Shown piece by piece: positions 1-6,258 of a stretch of DNA of 8,324 nt. Source of the DNA: Clostridiales bacterium. GTDB lineage: Bacteria > Bacillota > Clostridia > Oscillospirales > QAMX01. The stretch spans positions 1-8,324 of the forward strand of contig DUUG01000176.1 in assembly GCA_012841675.1 (NCBI GenBank), in the 5' to 3' direction. Made by a program: the position numbers and the translations under genes. The first letter of the stretch is position 1. Each line of letters begins with the position of its first letter. Under the pieces are notes generated by a model. It worked only from the letters and a program-made list of their open reading frames with translations. It made no database searches and was not told the origin of the DNA.

Positions 1-915
1 GTGGAGGGTTTCGCGGTCAAGGCAGAGGGTTTCCAACACCTCGTGGGCGTGGTAGAGAATGGTGCCGCCGGGGGTTTCGTATACGCCTCTGGATTTCATG
101 CCGACTAGGCGGTTTTCTACAATATCGATTATGCCGATGCCGTTTTCGCCGCCTAGTTTGTTCAGCGCATAGATGATTTCCGTGGTAGACATGGTTTTAT
201 CGTCTAACGAAACGGGCACGCCCTTCTCAAAGCCGATGGTGACATACGTGGGCACATCCGGGGCTTTTTCCGGGGTTACGCCCAGCTCGAGAATTTTATC
301 GTAGTTAGGCTCGTTGGCGGGATCTTCCAGATCCAGTCCTTCGTGGCTCAAATGCCAGAGGTTTTTATCCTTGGAATAGCTTTCCGAGCGCTTGGTTTGG
401 AGGGGAATGTTCCGAGCCTCGGCGTAGTCAATGGCTTCGTCTCTCGATTGAATGTCCCAAATGCGCCAAGGAGCGATAATGTCCATTTCGGGCGCAAAAT
501 GCTGGATGGTCAGCTCGAACCGAACCTGATCGTTGCCCTTGCCCGTACAGCCGTGGGCAATGGCGTCGGCCCCTTCCGCCTTGGCGATTTCCACGATGCG
601 CTTGGCGATAATCGGCCGCGCAAAAGAAGTGCCGAGCAGGTAGGTGTTTTCATACTTGGCGCCGGCCTTTAAGCAAGGGATAATATAGTTGTTGACAAAC
701 TCATCCCTCAAATCTTCAATATACAGCTTGGAAGCGCCTGTTTTTAGGGCTTTTTCCTCTAAACCGTCCAGTTCCTGGCCTTGGCCCACGTCGGCGGATA
801 CGGCAATGACTTCACAGCCGTAGGTTTCCTTCAGCCACGATATGATAATCGAGGTGTCTAACCCGCCGGAATAGGCCAGAACCACTTTTTTATACTGCTT
901 TCCGTTAGCACTCAT
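1..915 (-). CDS. argG: Argininosuccinate synthase, N-terminal 305 codons (cut by window edge)
   Basis: This enzyme joins citrulline and aspartate, using ATP, to make argininosuccinate, the next-to-last step of arginine synthesis in the cytoplasm. Reading the minus strand from ATG at 915 gives 305 uninterrupted codons to the window edge; family members are about 400 residues, so roughly the last quarter lies outside. Visible motifs are the N-type ATP pyrophosphatase loop AYSGGLDTS (residues 14-22), ADVGQGQE (41-48), GTSFARP (95-101), the family signature HGCTGKGNDQVRFE (121-134), and TPGGTILYHAHE (281-292). The start is fixed by an AAGGAGG ribosome binding site at 924-930, 8 nt upstream. The gene is divergent from the aminotransferase gene and has its own strong promoter with a leader of only about 25 nt, so there is no room for a T-box or other long leader regulator. 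argH could follow outside the window, but this cannot be seen. Confidence 0.97.
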   Translation of the reverse strand, partial: MSANGKQYKKVVLAYSGGLDTSIIISWLKETYGCEVIAVSADVGQGQELDGLEEKALKTGASKLYIEDLRDEFVNNYIIPCLKAGAKYENTYLLGTSFARPIIAKRIVEIAKAEGADAIAHGCTGKGNDQVRFELTIQHFAPEMDIIAPWRIWDIQSRDEAIDYAEARNIPLQTKRSESYSKDKNLWHLSHEGLDLEDPANEPNYDKILELGVTPEKAPDVPTYVTIGFEKGVPVSLDDKTMSTTEIIYALNKLGGENGIGIIDIVENRLVGMKSRGVYETPGGTILYHAHEVLETLCLDRETLH

Positions 916-941
916 AAGCGTGCCCTCCTTGTTTTCCTTTA

Positions 942-953
942 GTATAATTATAC
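942..953. promoter_or_regulatory. Perfect 12-bp palindrome over the argG -10 box, candidate ArgR/AhrC operator
   Basis: GTATAATTATAC is a perfect inverted repeat that contains the whole argG -10 element. Arginine repressor boxes are AT-rich palindromes of the type TGAATWWWWATTCA; this site keeps the AT core and the outer G/C pair but differs from the E. coli consensus at positions within each arm. A repressor bound here would block RNA polymerase directly. Part of the symmetry comes from the -10 box being AT-rich, so assignment to ArgR is an inference. Confidence 0.35.
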
Positions 954-975
954 GCACCAGCTTGTAAAAAATCAA
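947..975 (-). promoter_or_regulatory. Sigma-A-type promoter of argG
   Basis: On the minus strand, a -35 box TTGATT (970-975) and a perfect -10 box TATAAT (947-952) are separated by exactly 17 nt. Transcription would begin near 940, about 25 nt before the argG ATG, just ahead of the AAGGAGG ribosome binding site. The call rests on motif match and position only. Confidence 0.75.
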
Positions 976-1114
976 GTGGTTAAAGTACATAATTAAATTT
1001 TATGCAAGGCGGTGATTAAATACAAATCCTCTAAAATGCGTGAAGCGCATGCGTTTCATAAGAAAATAATGCTTTTAACCCGCTATTTCTATATATACTT
1101 GGAGAAAATGTATA

Positions 1115-1143
1115 TTGAAAAGCGGCTGAGAACTTGATATAGT
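1115..1143 (+). promoter_or_regulatory. Sigma-A-type promoter of the branched-chain aminotransferase gene
   Basis: TTGAAA (1115-1120), a 17-nt spacer and TATAGT (1138-1143) form a good promoter. Transcription would start near 1150. That leaves only about 10 nt before the ATG at 1160 but about 25 nt before the TTG at 1175, so the promoter position also supports the later start codon. A 6-bp inverted repeat, ATATAC (1093-1098) and GTATAT (1110-1115), abuts the -35 box and could be an operator. Confidence 0.65.
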
Positions 1144-1174
1144 ATTAAAAATTATAGGTATGGAGGGAACGGAG

Positions 1175-2239
1175 TTGAAGTTTGAAATTATACGAGATAT
1201 CTCCGCGCCCAAAAAGCCGAAGCCTCAAGGCGAGCTTGGCTTTGGACGCTATTTTACCGACCACATGTTGGTGATGAATTATACGGAAGGAAAAGGATGG
1301 CACGATGCCAGAATTGTGCCGTACGGACCGATTACGCTGGAGCCGTCTTCCATGGTGTTACACTACGGGCAGGAAGTGTTTGAGGGGCTGAAAGCCTATC
1401 GAACCGCTGACGGCCGCGTGCTTTTGTTCCGACCCGAGCAGAATGCTCGCCGTATGAATGCCTCTAACAGGCGCCTTTGTATGCCGGAAATCGACGAAGA
1501 CGTTTGGGTTTCCTGCGTGAAGGCCATTGTGGCGGAGGACCGTGACTGGGTTCCCGCAGAGGAAGGCACGTCTTTATATATTCGGCCCTTTATTTTTGCC
1601 ACCGACCCGTTTTTGGGAGTGCGCTCGTCGCATACATATCAGTTTATGATTATTCTCTCGCCTGTGGGAAGCTATTACCCCGAAGGCATTCAGCCTGTAA
1701 AAATATACATCGAGTCTGAATATGTACGCGCGGTCAAGGGCGGTACGGGCTTAGCCAAATGCGGCGGGAACTATGCCGCTTCCATCCGGTCGCAATCCAA
1801 TGCCCATGCGAAGGGCTATACCCAAGTGCTTTGGTTGGATGGGGTAGAGCGAAAATACATTGAAGAAGTCGGCACTATGAACGTGTTTTTCAAAATAGCC
1901 GGAGAGATTGTTACACCGGCTTTAGAAGGAAGCATTTTGCCGGGAATCACCCGCGACTCTGCCATCCGCCTGCTGCGGGACAAAGGATATACCGTGACAG
2001 AGCGGCGGATCTCCATTGACGAGCTTGTGGAAGCATCCGACAACGGATCTCTGGAGGAGATGTTCGGCACGGGCACGGCGGCGGTCATTTCCCCTGTGGG
2101 CGAGCTTCAAATCGGCGAAAAACACATTGTGATAAATGACGGAAAAATCGGGTCGACGGCACAGTGGATTTACGATACGCTGACAGGGATGCAGTGGGGT
2201 AAAATAGCTGACCCGTACGGGTGGACCGTGGAAGTTTAG
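1175..2239 (+). CDS. ilvE: Branched-chain amino acid aminotransferase, type II (PLP fold IV)
   Basis: This PLP enzyme carries out the reversible last step of leucine, isoleucine and valine synthesis, moving the amino group between glutamate and branched-chain 2-oxo acids in the cytoplasm. The 354-residue product matches the long type II bacterial/eukaryotic-like BCAT subfamily rather than the ~305-residue E. coli type. Counting from TTG, the Schiff-base lysine is K195 in GLAKCGGNYA, the cofactor-binding glutamate lies in IEEVGTMN (about 229-236), and the phosphate-site motifs are PGITRDS (256-262) and FGTGTAAV (297-304). HYGQEVFEGLKAY (63-75) is the conserved N-terminal block. I chose TTG at 1175 because GGAGGG (1162-1167) lies 7 nt upstream of it. 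The in-frame ATG at 1160 has no ribosome binding site and its own codons form that site. If ATG is used, the protein is 359 residues. No partner gene follows; the next gene is an unrelated membrane protein. Confidence 0.94.
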   Translation: MKFEIIRDISAPKKPKPQGELGFGRYFTDHMLVMNYTEGKGWHDARIVPYGPITLEPSSMVLHYGQEVFEGLKAYRTADGRVLLFRPEQNARRMNASNRRLCMPEIDEDVWVSCVKAIVAEDRDWVPAEEGTSLYIRPFIFATDPFLGVRSSHTYQFMIILSPVGSYYPEGIQPVKIYIESEYVRAVKGGTGLAKCGGNYAASIRSQSNAHAKGYTQVLWLDGVERKYIEEVGTMNVFFKIAGEIVTPALEGSILPGITRDSAIRLLRDKGYTVTERRISIDELVEASDNGSLEEMFGTGTAAVISPVGELQIGEKHIVINDGKIGSTAQWIYDTLTGMQWGKIADPYGWTVEV

Positions 2240-2270
2240 GACATAGAGAAATTTAAATAAAAGTTATTTT

Positions 2271-2300
2271 TTGGCATAAAAGCAGGAAAATTTCTATAAA
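2271..2300 (+). promoter_or_regulatory. Possible promoter of the EIIC-like gene
   Basis: TTGGCA (2271-2276), 18 nt and TATAAA (2295-2300) are each one mismatch from consensus. The predicted start near 2307 gives a leader of about 30 nt to the GTG start at 2337. The region is very AT-rich, so chance matches are likely. Confidence 0.4.
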
Positions 2301-2320
2301 AGTTTATATGCCATATTTTT
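2272..2320 (+). terminator. Weak hairpin with T-run between the aminotransferase and EIIC-like genes
   Basis: TGGCATA (2272-2278) pairs with TATGCCA (2307-2313). The stem can extend by three A-T pairs past a bulged A, leaving a loop of about 21 nt, and TATTTTT follows. It would form only in transcripts reading through from the upstream gene, where it might act as a weak terminator. It sits directly before the AGGAGG ribosome binding site at 2321, so it could also affect translation. The large loop and AT-rich stem make this a low-confidence call, and it overlaps the candidate promoter. Confidence 0.25.
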
Positions 2321-2336
2321 AGGAGGCGTTTTTTGC

Positions 2337-3374
2337 GTGGCAAAAAAGCAGGGTTTGATTCGCAACTTGGCAAAGCGATATTTCATCGATGCCATGTCAG
2401 CTATGGCCCTCGGCTTGTTTTCATCGCTCATTATCGGGCTGATTTTATCGAAAATAAGCGGGATACCGTTTCTTTCTTTTCTGGAACCTATCAGCAAGGT
2501 GGCAAGAAGTGAGCTAATTGTCGGCGGTGCCATCGGTGCGGCTGTGGCCTATGGTCTTAAGTCTCGTCCGCTGACGATTTTCTCCTGTATTGTCGTTGGC
2601 GCATTTGCCTATGCCGGCGATTACGGCAGCGGCGGGCCGGTTGGCGCCTATGTGGCCGCTATTTTTGCCGCCGAGATCGGAAATCTCGTGGCCGGCCGCA
2701 CCAAAGCGGACATTGTGGTAGTGCCCATTGTGGCTCTTTGCGTGGGTGCCATAGTGGGCGGATTTGTCGGCCCATATATCGGCACAGGTATGCGATGGCT
2801 GGGGCAGGGAATCAACAGTGCCACCGAGCTTTCGCCGATTTTGATGGGCATTGTGATTTCGGTTTCCATGGGAATGATTTTGACACTTCCCATTAGCAGC
2901 GCGGCCATCGCCATATCTCTTGGTTTGGACGGGCTTGCCGGCGGAGCGGCTGTGGTGGGATGCGCTGCCAACATGATCGGGTTTGCCGTGGCAAGCTTCC
3001 GTGAAAACGGCGTGGGCGGCTTAATTTCGCAAGGCATTGGAACCTCTATGCTGCAGATGGGCAACATTGTGCGCCGGCCGCAGATTTGGGCACCTGCCAT
3101 TGTTGCTTCGGCAGTGCTTGGCCCCATTTCCACGGCGGTTTTGAAGATGACCTGTCTGCCGGAAGGCGCCGGCATGGGCACTAGCGGCTTGGTGGGGCAG
3201 TTTGCCACCTATGCGTCTATGACGGCGGACGGTGCTTCCTCGACCTATACGTTGATTACCATTATCCTCATGCACGTTGTCCTGCCCGCGATCCTTGCTT
3301 TGGGCGTTTCCGAGGGAATGCGCAAAGCCGGTTGGATCAAAAAGGGCGACATGGCTTTGAAAGCAGATCTGTAA
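2337..3374 (+). CDS. Orphan PTS EIIC-like integral membrane protein (PTS_EIIC_2-type)
   Basis: The product is a 345-residue, strongly hydrophobic, glycine- and alanine-rich protein with about eight to ten likely membrane segments (for example near residues 20-40, 61-73, 80-95, 101-120, 126-147, 167-185, 187-209, 253-271 and 304-324). Its character and the motifs YAGDYGSGGPVGAY (92-105), TLPISSAAIAI (183-193) and EGAGMGTSGLVGQ (276-288) fit the EIIC-like family described as PTS_EIIC_2, recalled rather than searched. True EIIC subunits carry sugars across the membrane. Here I see no EIIA or EIIB domain in the protein or nearby, so the substrate and even phosphotransferase coupling are unknown; it could be a secondary transporter or a sensor. 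The start is GTG with AGGAGG (2321-2326) 10 nt upstream. The ends are basic (MAKKQGLIRNLAKR; RKAGWIKK), as is common for inner-membrane proteins. It probably forms its own transcription unit. Confidence 0.75.
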   Translation: MAKKQGLIRNLAKRYFIDAMSAMALGLFSSLIIGLILSKISGIPFLSFLEPISKVARSELIVGGAIGAAVAYGLKSRPLTIFSCIVVGAFAYAGDYGSGGPVGAYVAAIFAAEIGNLVAGRTKADIVVVPIVALCVGAIVGGFVGPYIGTGMRWLGQGINSATELSPILMGIVISVSMGMILTLPISSAAIAISLGLDGLAGGAAVVGCAANMIGFAVASFRENGVGGLISQGIGTSMLQMGNIVRRPQIWAPAIVASAVLGPISTAVLKMTCLPEGAGMGTSGLVGQFATYASMTADGASSTYTLITIILMHVVLPAILALGVSEGMRKAGWIKKGDMALKADL

Positions 3375-3383
3375 TTTTATAAT
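3357..3383 (+). promoter_or_regulatory. Possible promoter just upstream of the 82-nt hairpin
   Basis: A perfect TATAAT (3378-3383) lies 15 nt after TTGAAA (3357-3362), which is inside the 3' end of the EIIC-like gene. The spacer is short. A transcript from here would begin near 3390, at the very first bases of the 82-nt hairpin, which is why it is listed despite the imperfect spacing. Confidence 0.3.
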
Positions 3384-3388
3384 GTTTT

Positions 3389-3480
3389 CCCCGGCGGAAA
3401 GGACTTTGGGGCTTAAAATCGTGCTTGCGCCTTATGGTGCGCGATTTGTGCCCTCTGCCTTGCGCCGGGGATTTTTCTCT
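3389..3480 (+). terminator. Long rod-like hairpin with T-rich tail: terminator of the EIIC-like gene or small structured RNA
   Basis: An 82-nt segment folds by hand into one long interrupted hairpin. 3389-3396 (CCCCGGCG) pairs with 3463-3470 (8 G-C pairs). AAGG 3399-3402 pairs with CCTT 3458-3461, GGGC 3409-3412 with GCCC 3450-3453, AAATCG 3416-3421 with CGATTT 3442-3447, and GCGCC 3427-3431 with GGTGC 3436-3440 (one G-T wobble) around a TTAT loop. ATTTTTCTCTTT follows, as in an intrinsic terminator. With about 27 pairs and several internal loops it is far more elaborate than a usual terminator. A TATAAT ends 5 nt before the stem, so it may be an independently transcribed RNA. I do not see the core motif of SRP RNA, and it is too short for a firmicute 6S RNA. 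Confidence 0.7.
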
Positions 3481-3507
3481 TTACAGAAGGGAATTGTTTT
3501 GATATAC

Positions 3508-3536
3508 TTGAAAAAAGTGTGATTTTAGTTTTGTAA
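3508..3536 (+). promoter_or_regulatory. Weak promoter candidate for the prfB operon
   Basis: TTGAAA (3508-3513) is followed after 17 nt by TTGTAA (3531-3536), which is a poor -10 box. If used, the transcript would start near 3543, leaving about 18 nt before the ATG at 3561. It is the best candidate I find after the upstream hairpin, but the match is weak. Confidence 0.25.
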
Positions 3537-3560
3537 GTGGAAATGAGGAACCTAAACTCT

Positions 3561-4682
3561 ATGTTATTGACGGATGATTATAAAAGAAGAGCCGCCGCTT
3601 TGGAGCATGCCATTGCCGAAGTGAGGGGGGCTTTGAATATTGCCGCTTTGAAGCAGGAGGCCGATGAGCTGGAAACGCAGACAACGGCCCCCGGTTTTTG
3701 GGACGATCCGGCGCAGTCGCAGAAAATTGTGCAAAAAATAAAGCAAAATCGAGACAAGGCCGCAAGGTTGGAAAAAATGCAGGCTCGTCTGGAAGATATT
3801 GAAACTCTCATTTTGCTGGCCGTGGAAGAAGGGGACGAAAGCTTAGCTTCGGAAATCGAGGAAGAGCTTGCGAATCTGGAAAAAGACGTGGAAGACCAGC
3901 GCTTGGCGGCTATGCTTACCGGCGAGTTTGATAAAAATAACGCCATTCTCTCCATTCATGCCGGGGCGGGCGGCACGGAGGCTCAGGATTGGGCGCAGAT
4001 GCTTTACCGTATGTACACCCGCTGGGTGGAGCGACGGGGGTATTCCTATAAGGTGCTGGATTATCTGGATGGAGACGAGGCAGGCATTAAATCGGCGGAG
4101 ATTTTGGTTGAGGGCGAAAACGCATATGGGTATTTAAAGGGGGAAATGGGCGTCCATCGTCTGGTGCGTGTGTCGCCGTTTGATTCTTCCGGCCGGCGGC
4201 ATACGTCCTTTGCCGCGGTGGAAATTATCCCCGAAATTGATGAATCTACCTCTATTACCATCCGCGACGAGGATCTGCAAATTGACACCTACCGTTCCGG
4301 TGGCGCCGGCGGACAGCATGTCAATAAGACGGAATCGGCGGTTCGGATTACGCATATTCCCACGGGTATTGTGGTTGCCTGTCAGAATGAGCGAAGCCAG
4401 CACCAGAACCGGGACGTGGCCATGCGGACGCTGATGTCCAAGCTGATTGAAATTAAAGAGCGGGAGCAGCTTGACCGCATTGAAGATATTAAGGGTGAGC
4501 AGAAGCTCATCGAATGGGGCAGTCAGATTCGTTCGTATGTGTTTATGCCCTATACGCTGGTTAAGGATACACGCACAGGCTATGAGGTGGGCAATGTGTC
4601 TGCCGTTATGGACGGGGAAATTGACGACTTTATCAATGCTTACTTGAAGGCGGCCGCCAACGGCACACTCCAGAAAAAGTAG
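3561..4682 (+). CDS. prfB: Peptide chain release factor 2, encoded without a programmed frameshift
   Basis: RF2 recognises UGA and UAA in the ribosomal A site and triggers peptide release. The 373-residue product has a helical N-terminal domain (about 1-110), HAGAGGTEAQDW (133-144), the stop-codon-reading SPF tripeptide (205-207), SSGRRHTSF, and the catalytic GGQ loop SGGAGGQHVNKTES (246-259) whose glutamine (252) is the usual methylation target. In most bacteria prfB carries an in-frame UGA near codon 25 that needs a +1 frameshift; here the frame is open throughout (see 3624-3636). I chose ATG 3561 because GAGGAA (3545-3550) lies 10 nt upstream and because it gives about 25 residues before the RGAL segment, matching the usual RF2 N-terminus. 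In-frame GTG 3537 and ATG 3543 would add 8 or 6 residues and lack a convincing binding site. The yifB gene follows after 29 nt, so they are probably cotranscribed. Confidence 0.96.
   Translation: MLLTDDYKRRAAALEHAIAEVRGALNIAALKQEADELETQTTAPGFWDDPAQSQKIVQKIKQNRDKAARLEKMQARLEDIETLILLAVEEGDESLASEIEEELANLEKDVEDQRLAAMLTGEFDKNNAILSIHAGAGGTEAQDWAQMLYRMYTRWVERRGYSYKVLDYLDGDEAGIKSAEILVEGENAYGYLKGEMGVHRLVRVSPFDSSGRRHTSFAAVEIIPEIDESTSITIRDEDLQIDTYRSGGAGGQHVNKTESAVRITHIPTGIVVACQNERSQHQNRDVAMRTLMSKLIEIKEREQLDRIEDIKGEQKLIEWGSQIRSYVFMPYTLVKDTRTGYEVGNVSAVMDGEIDDFINAYLKAAANGTLQKK
3624..3636 (+). other. Position of the usual RF2 frameshift site, here read straight through
   Basis: The bases AGGGGGGCTTTGA resemble the classic prfB signal (an AGGGGG internal Shine-Dalgarno followed by CTTTGA). 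However, the gene reads them as AGG GGG GCT TTG AAT (R-G-A-L-N), so TGA is not in frame. The frame that would read CTT TGA is closed by TGA at 3622-3624. The spacing between AGGGGG and CTTTGA is 1 nt instead of 3. The protein alignment to frameshifting RF2s (RG-x-L, then D) continues without a gap, which fits net loss of one base at an ancestral shift site. Confidence 0.6.
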
Positions 4683-4711
4683 GCACGAAACCAATAAGGG
4701 AGGAGCGGGAC

Positions 4712-6223
4712 ATGGTTGCCAAGATCTGGACCGTTGGGCTGAGAGGAATCGAAGGGTACCGTATGTCGGTGGAATGCGATTTGTCGGGCGGTTTGCCCGC
4801 TTTCGATATTGTCGGCTTACCGGATGCTTCTGTCCGCGAAGCAAGGGAACGGGTCCGCTCTGCCCTGAAAAACAAGGGGTTTGATTTTCCGCTGCGCCGG
4901 ATTACTGTCAACTTAGCGCCGGCCGATACGAAAAAGGCCGGCGCTTTATATGATTTGCCGATTTTATTGGCCCTGCTGGCTGCCTCCGGACAGGTGGAAG
5001 GGGATTTTTCCGATGCGGCGTTTATTGGCGAGGTGTCATTGGACGGAAATCTTCGACCCGTGAGGGGAACTTTGCCGGCGGCTGTTGCAGCCAAAGCGGC
5101 AGGCTTTAAAAGGTTTTATGTCCCATTGGACAACGCCGGGGAAGCGGCCCTGGCCGGCGAAGAGATTGACGTTTTCGGCGTTTCCGCCGTGGACGAGCTG
5201 GCGGAGGTTTTTCTGGGGAAACGGCAACTGGCTAAGGCCGCTCCTGCCGATATTTCGGAACCGAGTTATGAGGGCTTGGACTTTTCTGAAGTCAAGGGGC
5301 AGCAAAACGCCAAGCGCGCCTGCGAAATTGCAGCGGCGGGAGGGCATAATCTTTTGTTCAGCGGGCCGCCGGGGGCAGGAAAAAGCATGCTTGCCAAGCG
5401 GATTGCCTCGATTTTGCCGGAAATGACCAGAGAAGAAGCCCTGGAAACCACCAAAATATACTCTGTGGCTGGGCTTACCGGGCGGGAACAGCCGCTTGTT
5501 GCTCGCCGGCCGTTTCGCTCGCCCCACCATACCTTGTCTCCGGTGAGCTTGGCCGGCGGCGGCACCGATTTGCGCCCGGGGGAGATTTCCCTTGCCCATA
5601 ACGGCGTTTTATTTTTAGATGAGTTTCCGGAATTTTCTCGAACGGCACTGGAGGTTTTGCGGCAGCCGTTGGAGGACGGTGTGGTAACCATTTCCAGGGC
5701 GTCGGGCACCGTGCAGTACCCCTGCCGGTTTATGCTGGTGGGGGCGATGAACCCTTGCCGGTGCGGCTGGTTTGGGCATCCGTCGGGGCGGTGCACCTGT
5801 TCCCGTTCGTCGGTGGAATCGTACCGGCGGCACGTTTCGGGGCCCATGCTGGACCGGATTGACATATTTGTGGATATTCCTGAGGTTTCGTTTACGGAAA
5901 TTACCGCCAAAAGCGGCGGACAGTCCTCGGCGGAGATTCGCACGCGGGTGGACAGGGCCAGAAAAATACAGGCGGAACGCTTGGAAGGGACAGGGGTGTT
6001 CTGCAATGCGTATCTTCCCCCGGCTTTGCTCGACCGTTTTTGCGCGTTGGAGGAAGCGGAACGGGCACTTCTTCGCCTTGCCTTTGAAAGACTTAATCTA
6101 TCTGCCCGGTCTTACACCCGAATTTTAAAGCTTTCCCGCACCATTGCCGATCTGGATCAGAGCGAGCGCATCAAAGCAACACACATCTCCGAGGCTTTGC
6201 AGTACCGTCCGCCCCAGCTTTAG
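4712..6223 (+). CDS. comM: YifB/ComM-family Mg-chelatase-like AAA+ ATPase
   Basis: ComM homologues are hexameric helicases that promote branch migration during natural transformation in Haemophilus, Vibrio and Acinetobacter; in Bacillota the protein is usually named YifB and its role is less clear. The 503-residue length is normal. In order: an N-terminal Lon-protease-like S5 fold domain (about 1-170, opening GLRGIEGYRMSVE and GLPDASVREARERVR), a linker, then the AAA+ module with Walker A GPPGAGKS (218-225), the RRPFRSPHHT motif (265-274), Walker B VLFLDEF (299-305), a likely metal-binding cysteine set (C349, C351, C361, C363), a sensor/arginine-finger region SGPMLDRID (376-384), and a C-terminal helical domain ending SARSYTRILKLSRTIADL (464-481). 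GGGAGGAG (4698-4705) lies 6 nt before the ATG. The gene begins 29 nt after prfB and ends 35 nt before the next gene, with no terminator between, so it is probably the middle gene of an operon. Confidence 0.93.
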   Translation: MVAKIWTVGLRGIEGYRMSVECDLSGGLPAFDIVGLPDASVREARERVRSALKNKGFDFPLRRITVNLAPADTKKAGALYDLPILLALLAASGQVEGDFSDAAFIGEVSLDGNLRPVRGTLPAAVAAKAAGFKRFYVPLDNAGEAALAGEEIDVFGVSAVDELAEVFLGKRQLAKAAPADISEPSYEGLDFSEVKGQQNAKRACEIAAAGGHNLLFSGPPGAGKSMLAKRIASILPEMTREEALETTKIYSVAGLTGREQPLVARRPFRSPHHTLSPVSLAGGGTDLRPGEISLAHNGVLFLDEFPEFSRTALEVLRQPLEDGVVTISRASGTVQYPCRFMLVGAMNPCRCGWFGHPSGRCTCSRSSVESYRRHVSGPMLDRIDIFVDIPEVSFTEITAKSGGQSSAEIRTRVDRARKIQAERLEGTGVFCNAYLPPALLDRFCALEEAERALLRLAFERLNLSARSYTRILKLSRTIADLDQSERIKATHISEALQYRPPQL

Positions 6224-6258
6224 GGGCAACCGCAGTTACATAGAAAGCAGGGGTTTGC

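Noticed and set aside
343..672. 109-codon plus-strand open frame opposite argG
   Set aside because: argG on the minus strand is certain here; the plus frame has no ribosome binding site and is a shadow.
1096..1110. CodY-like box (TACTTGGAGAAAATG) upstream of the aminotransferase gene
   Set aside because: It has five mismatches to AATTTTCWGAAAATT, which is at the level of chance in AT-rich DNA.
916..1174. T-box or other riboswitch in the leader of argG or the aminotransferase gene
   Set aside because: Predicted promoters leave leaders of only about 25 nt on each side, and no T-box motif or terminator/antiterminator pair is visible.
3389..3480. SRP (4.5S) RNA or 6S RNA
   Set aside because: The conserved SRP core (GGUC...GGAAG...GCAGC) is absent, and at about 90 nt it is too short for a firmicute 6S RNA, lacking the large central bubble.
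4134..4844. 236-codon minus-strand open frame across prfB and the start of yifB
   Set aside because: It lies antisense to two strongly conserved genes, has no recognisable domain or start signal, and its low-complexity Arg/Pro/His-rich translation is typical of a shadow frame in GC-rich coding DNA.
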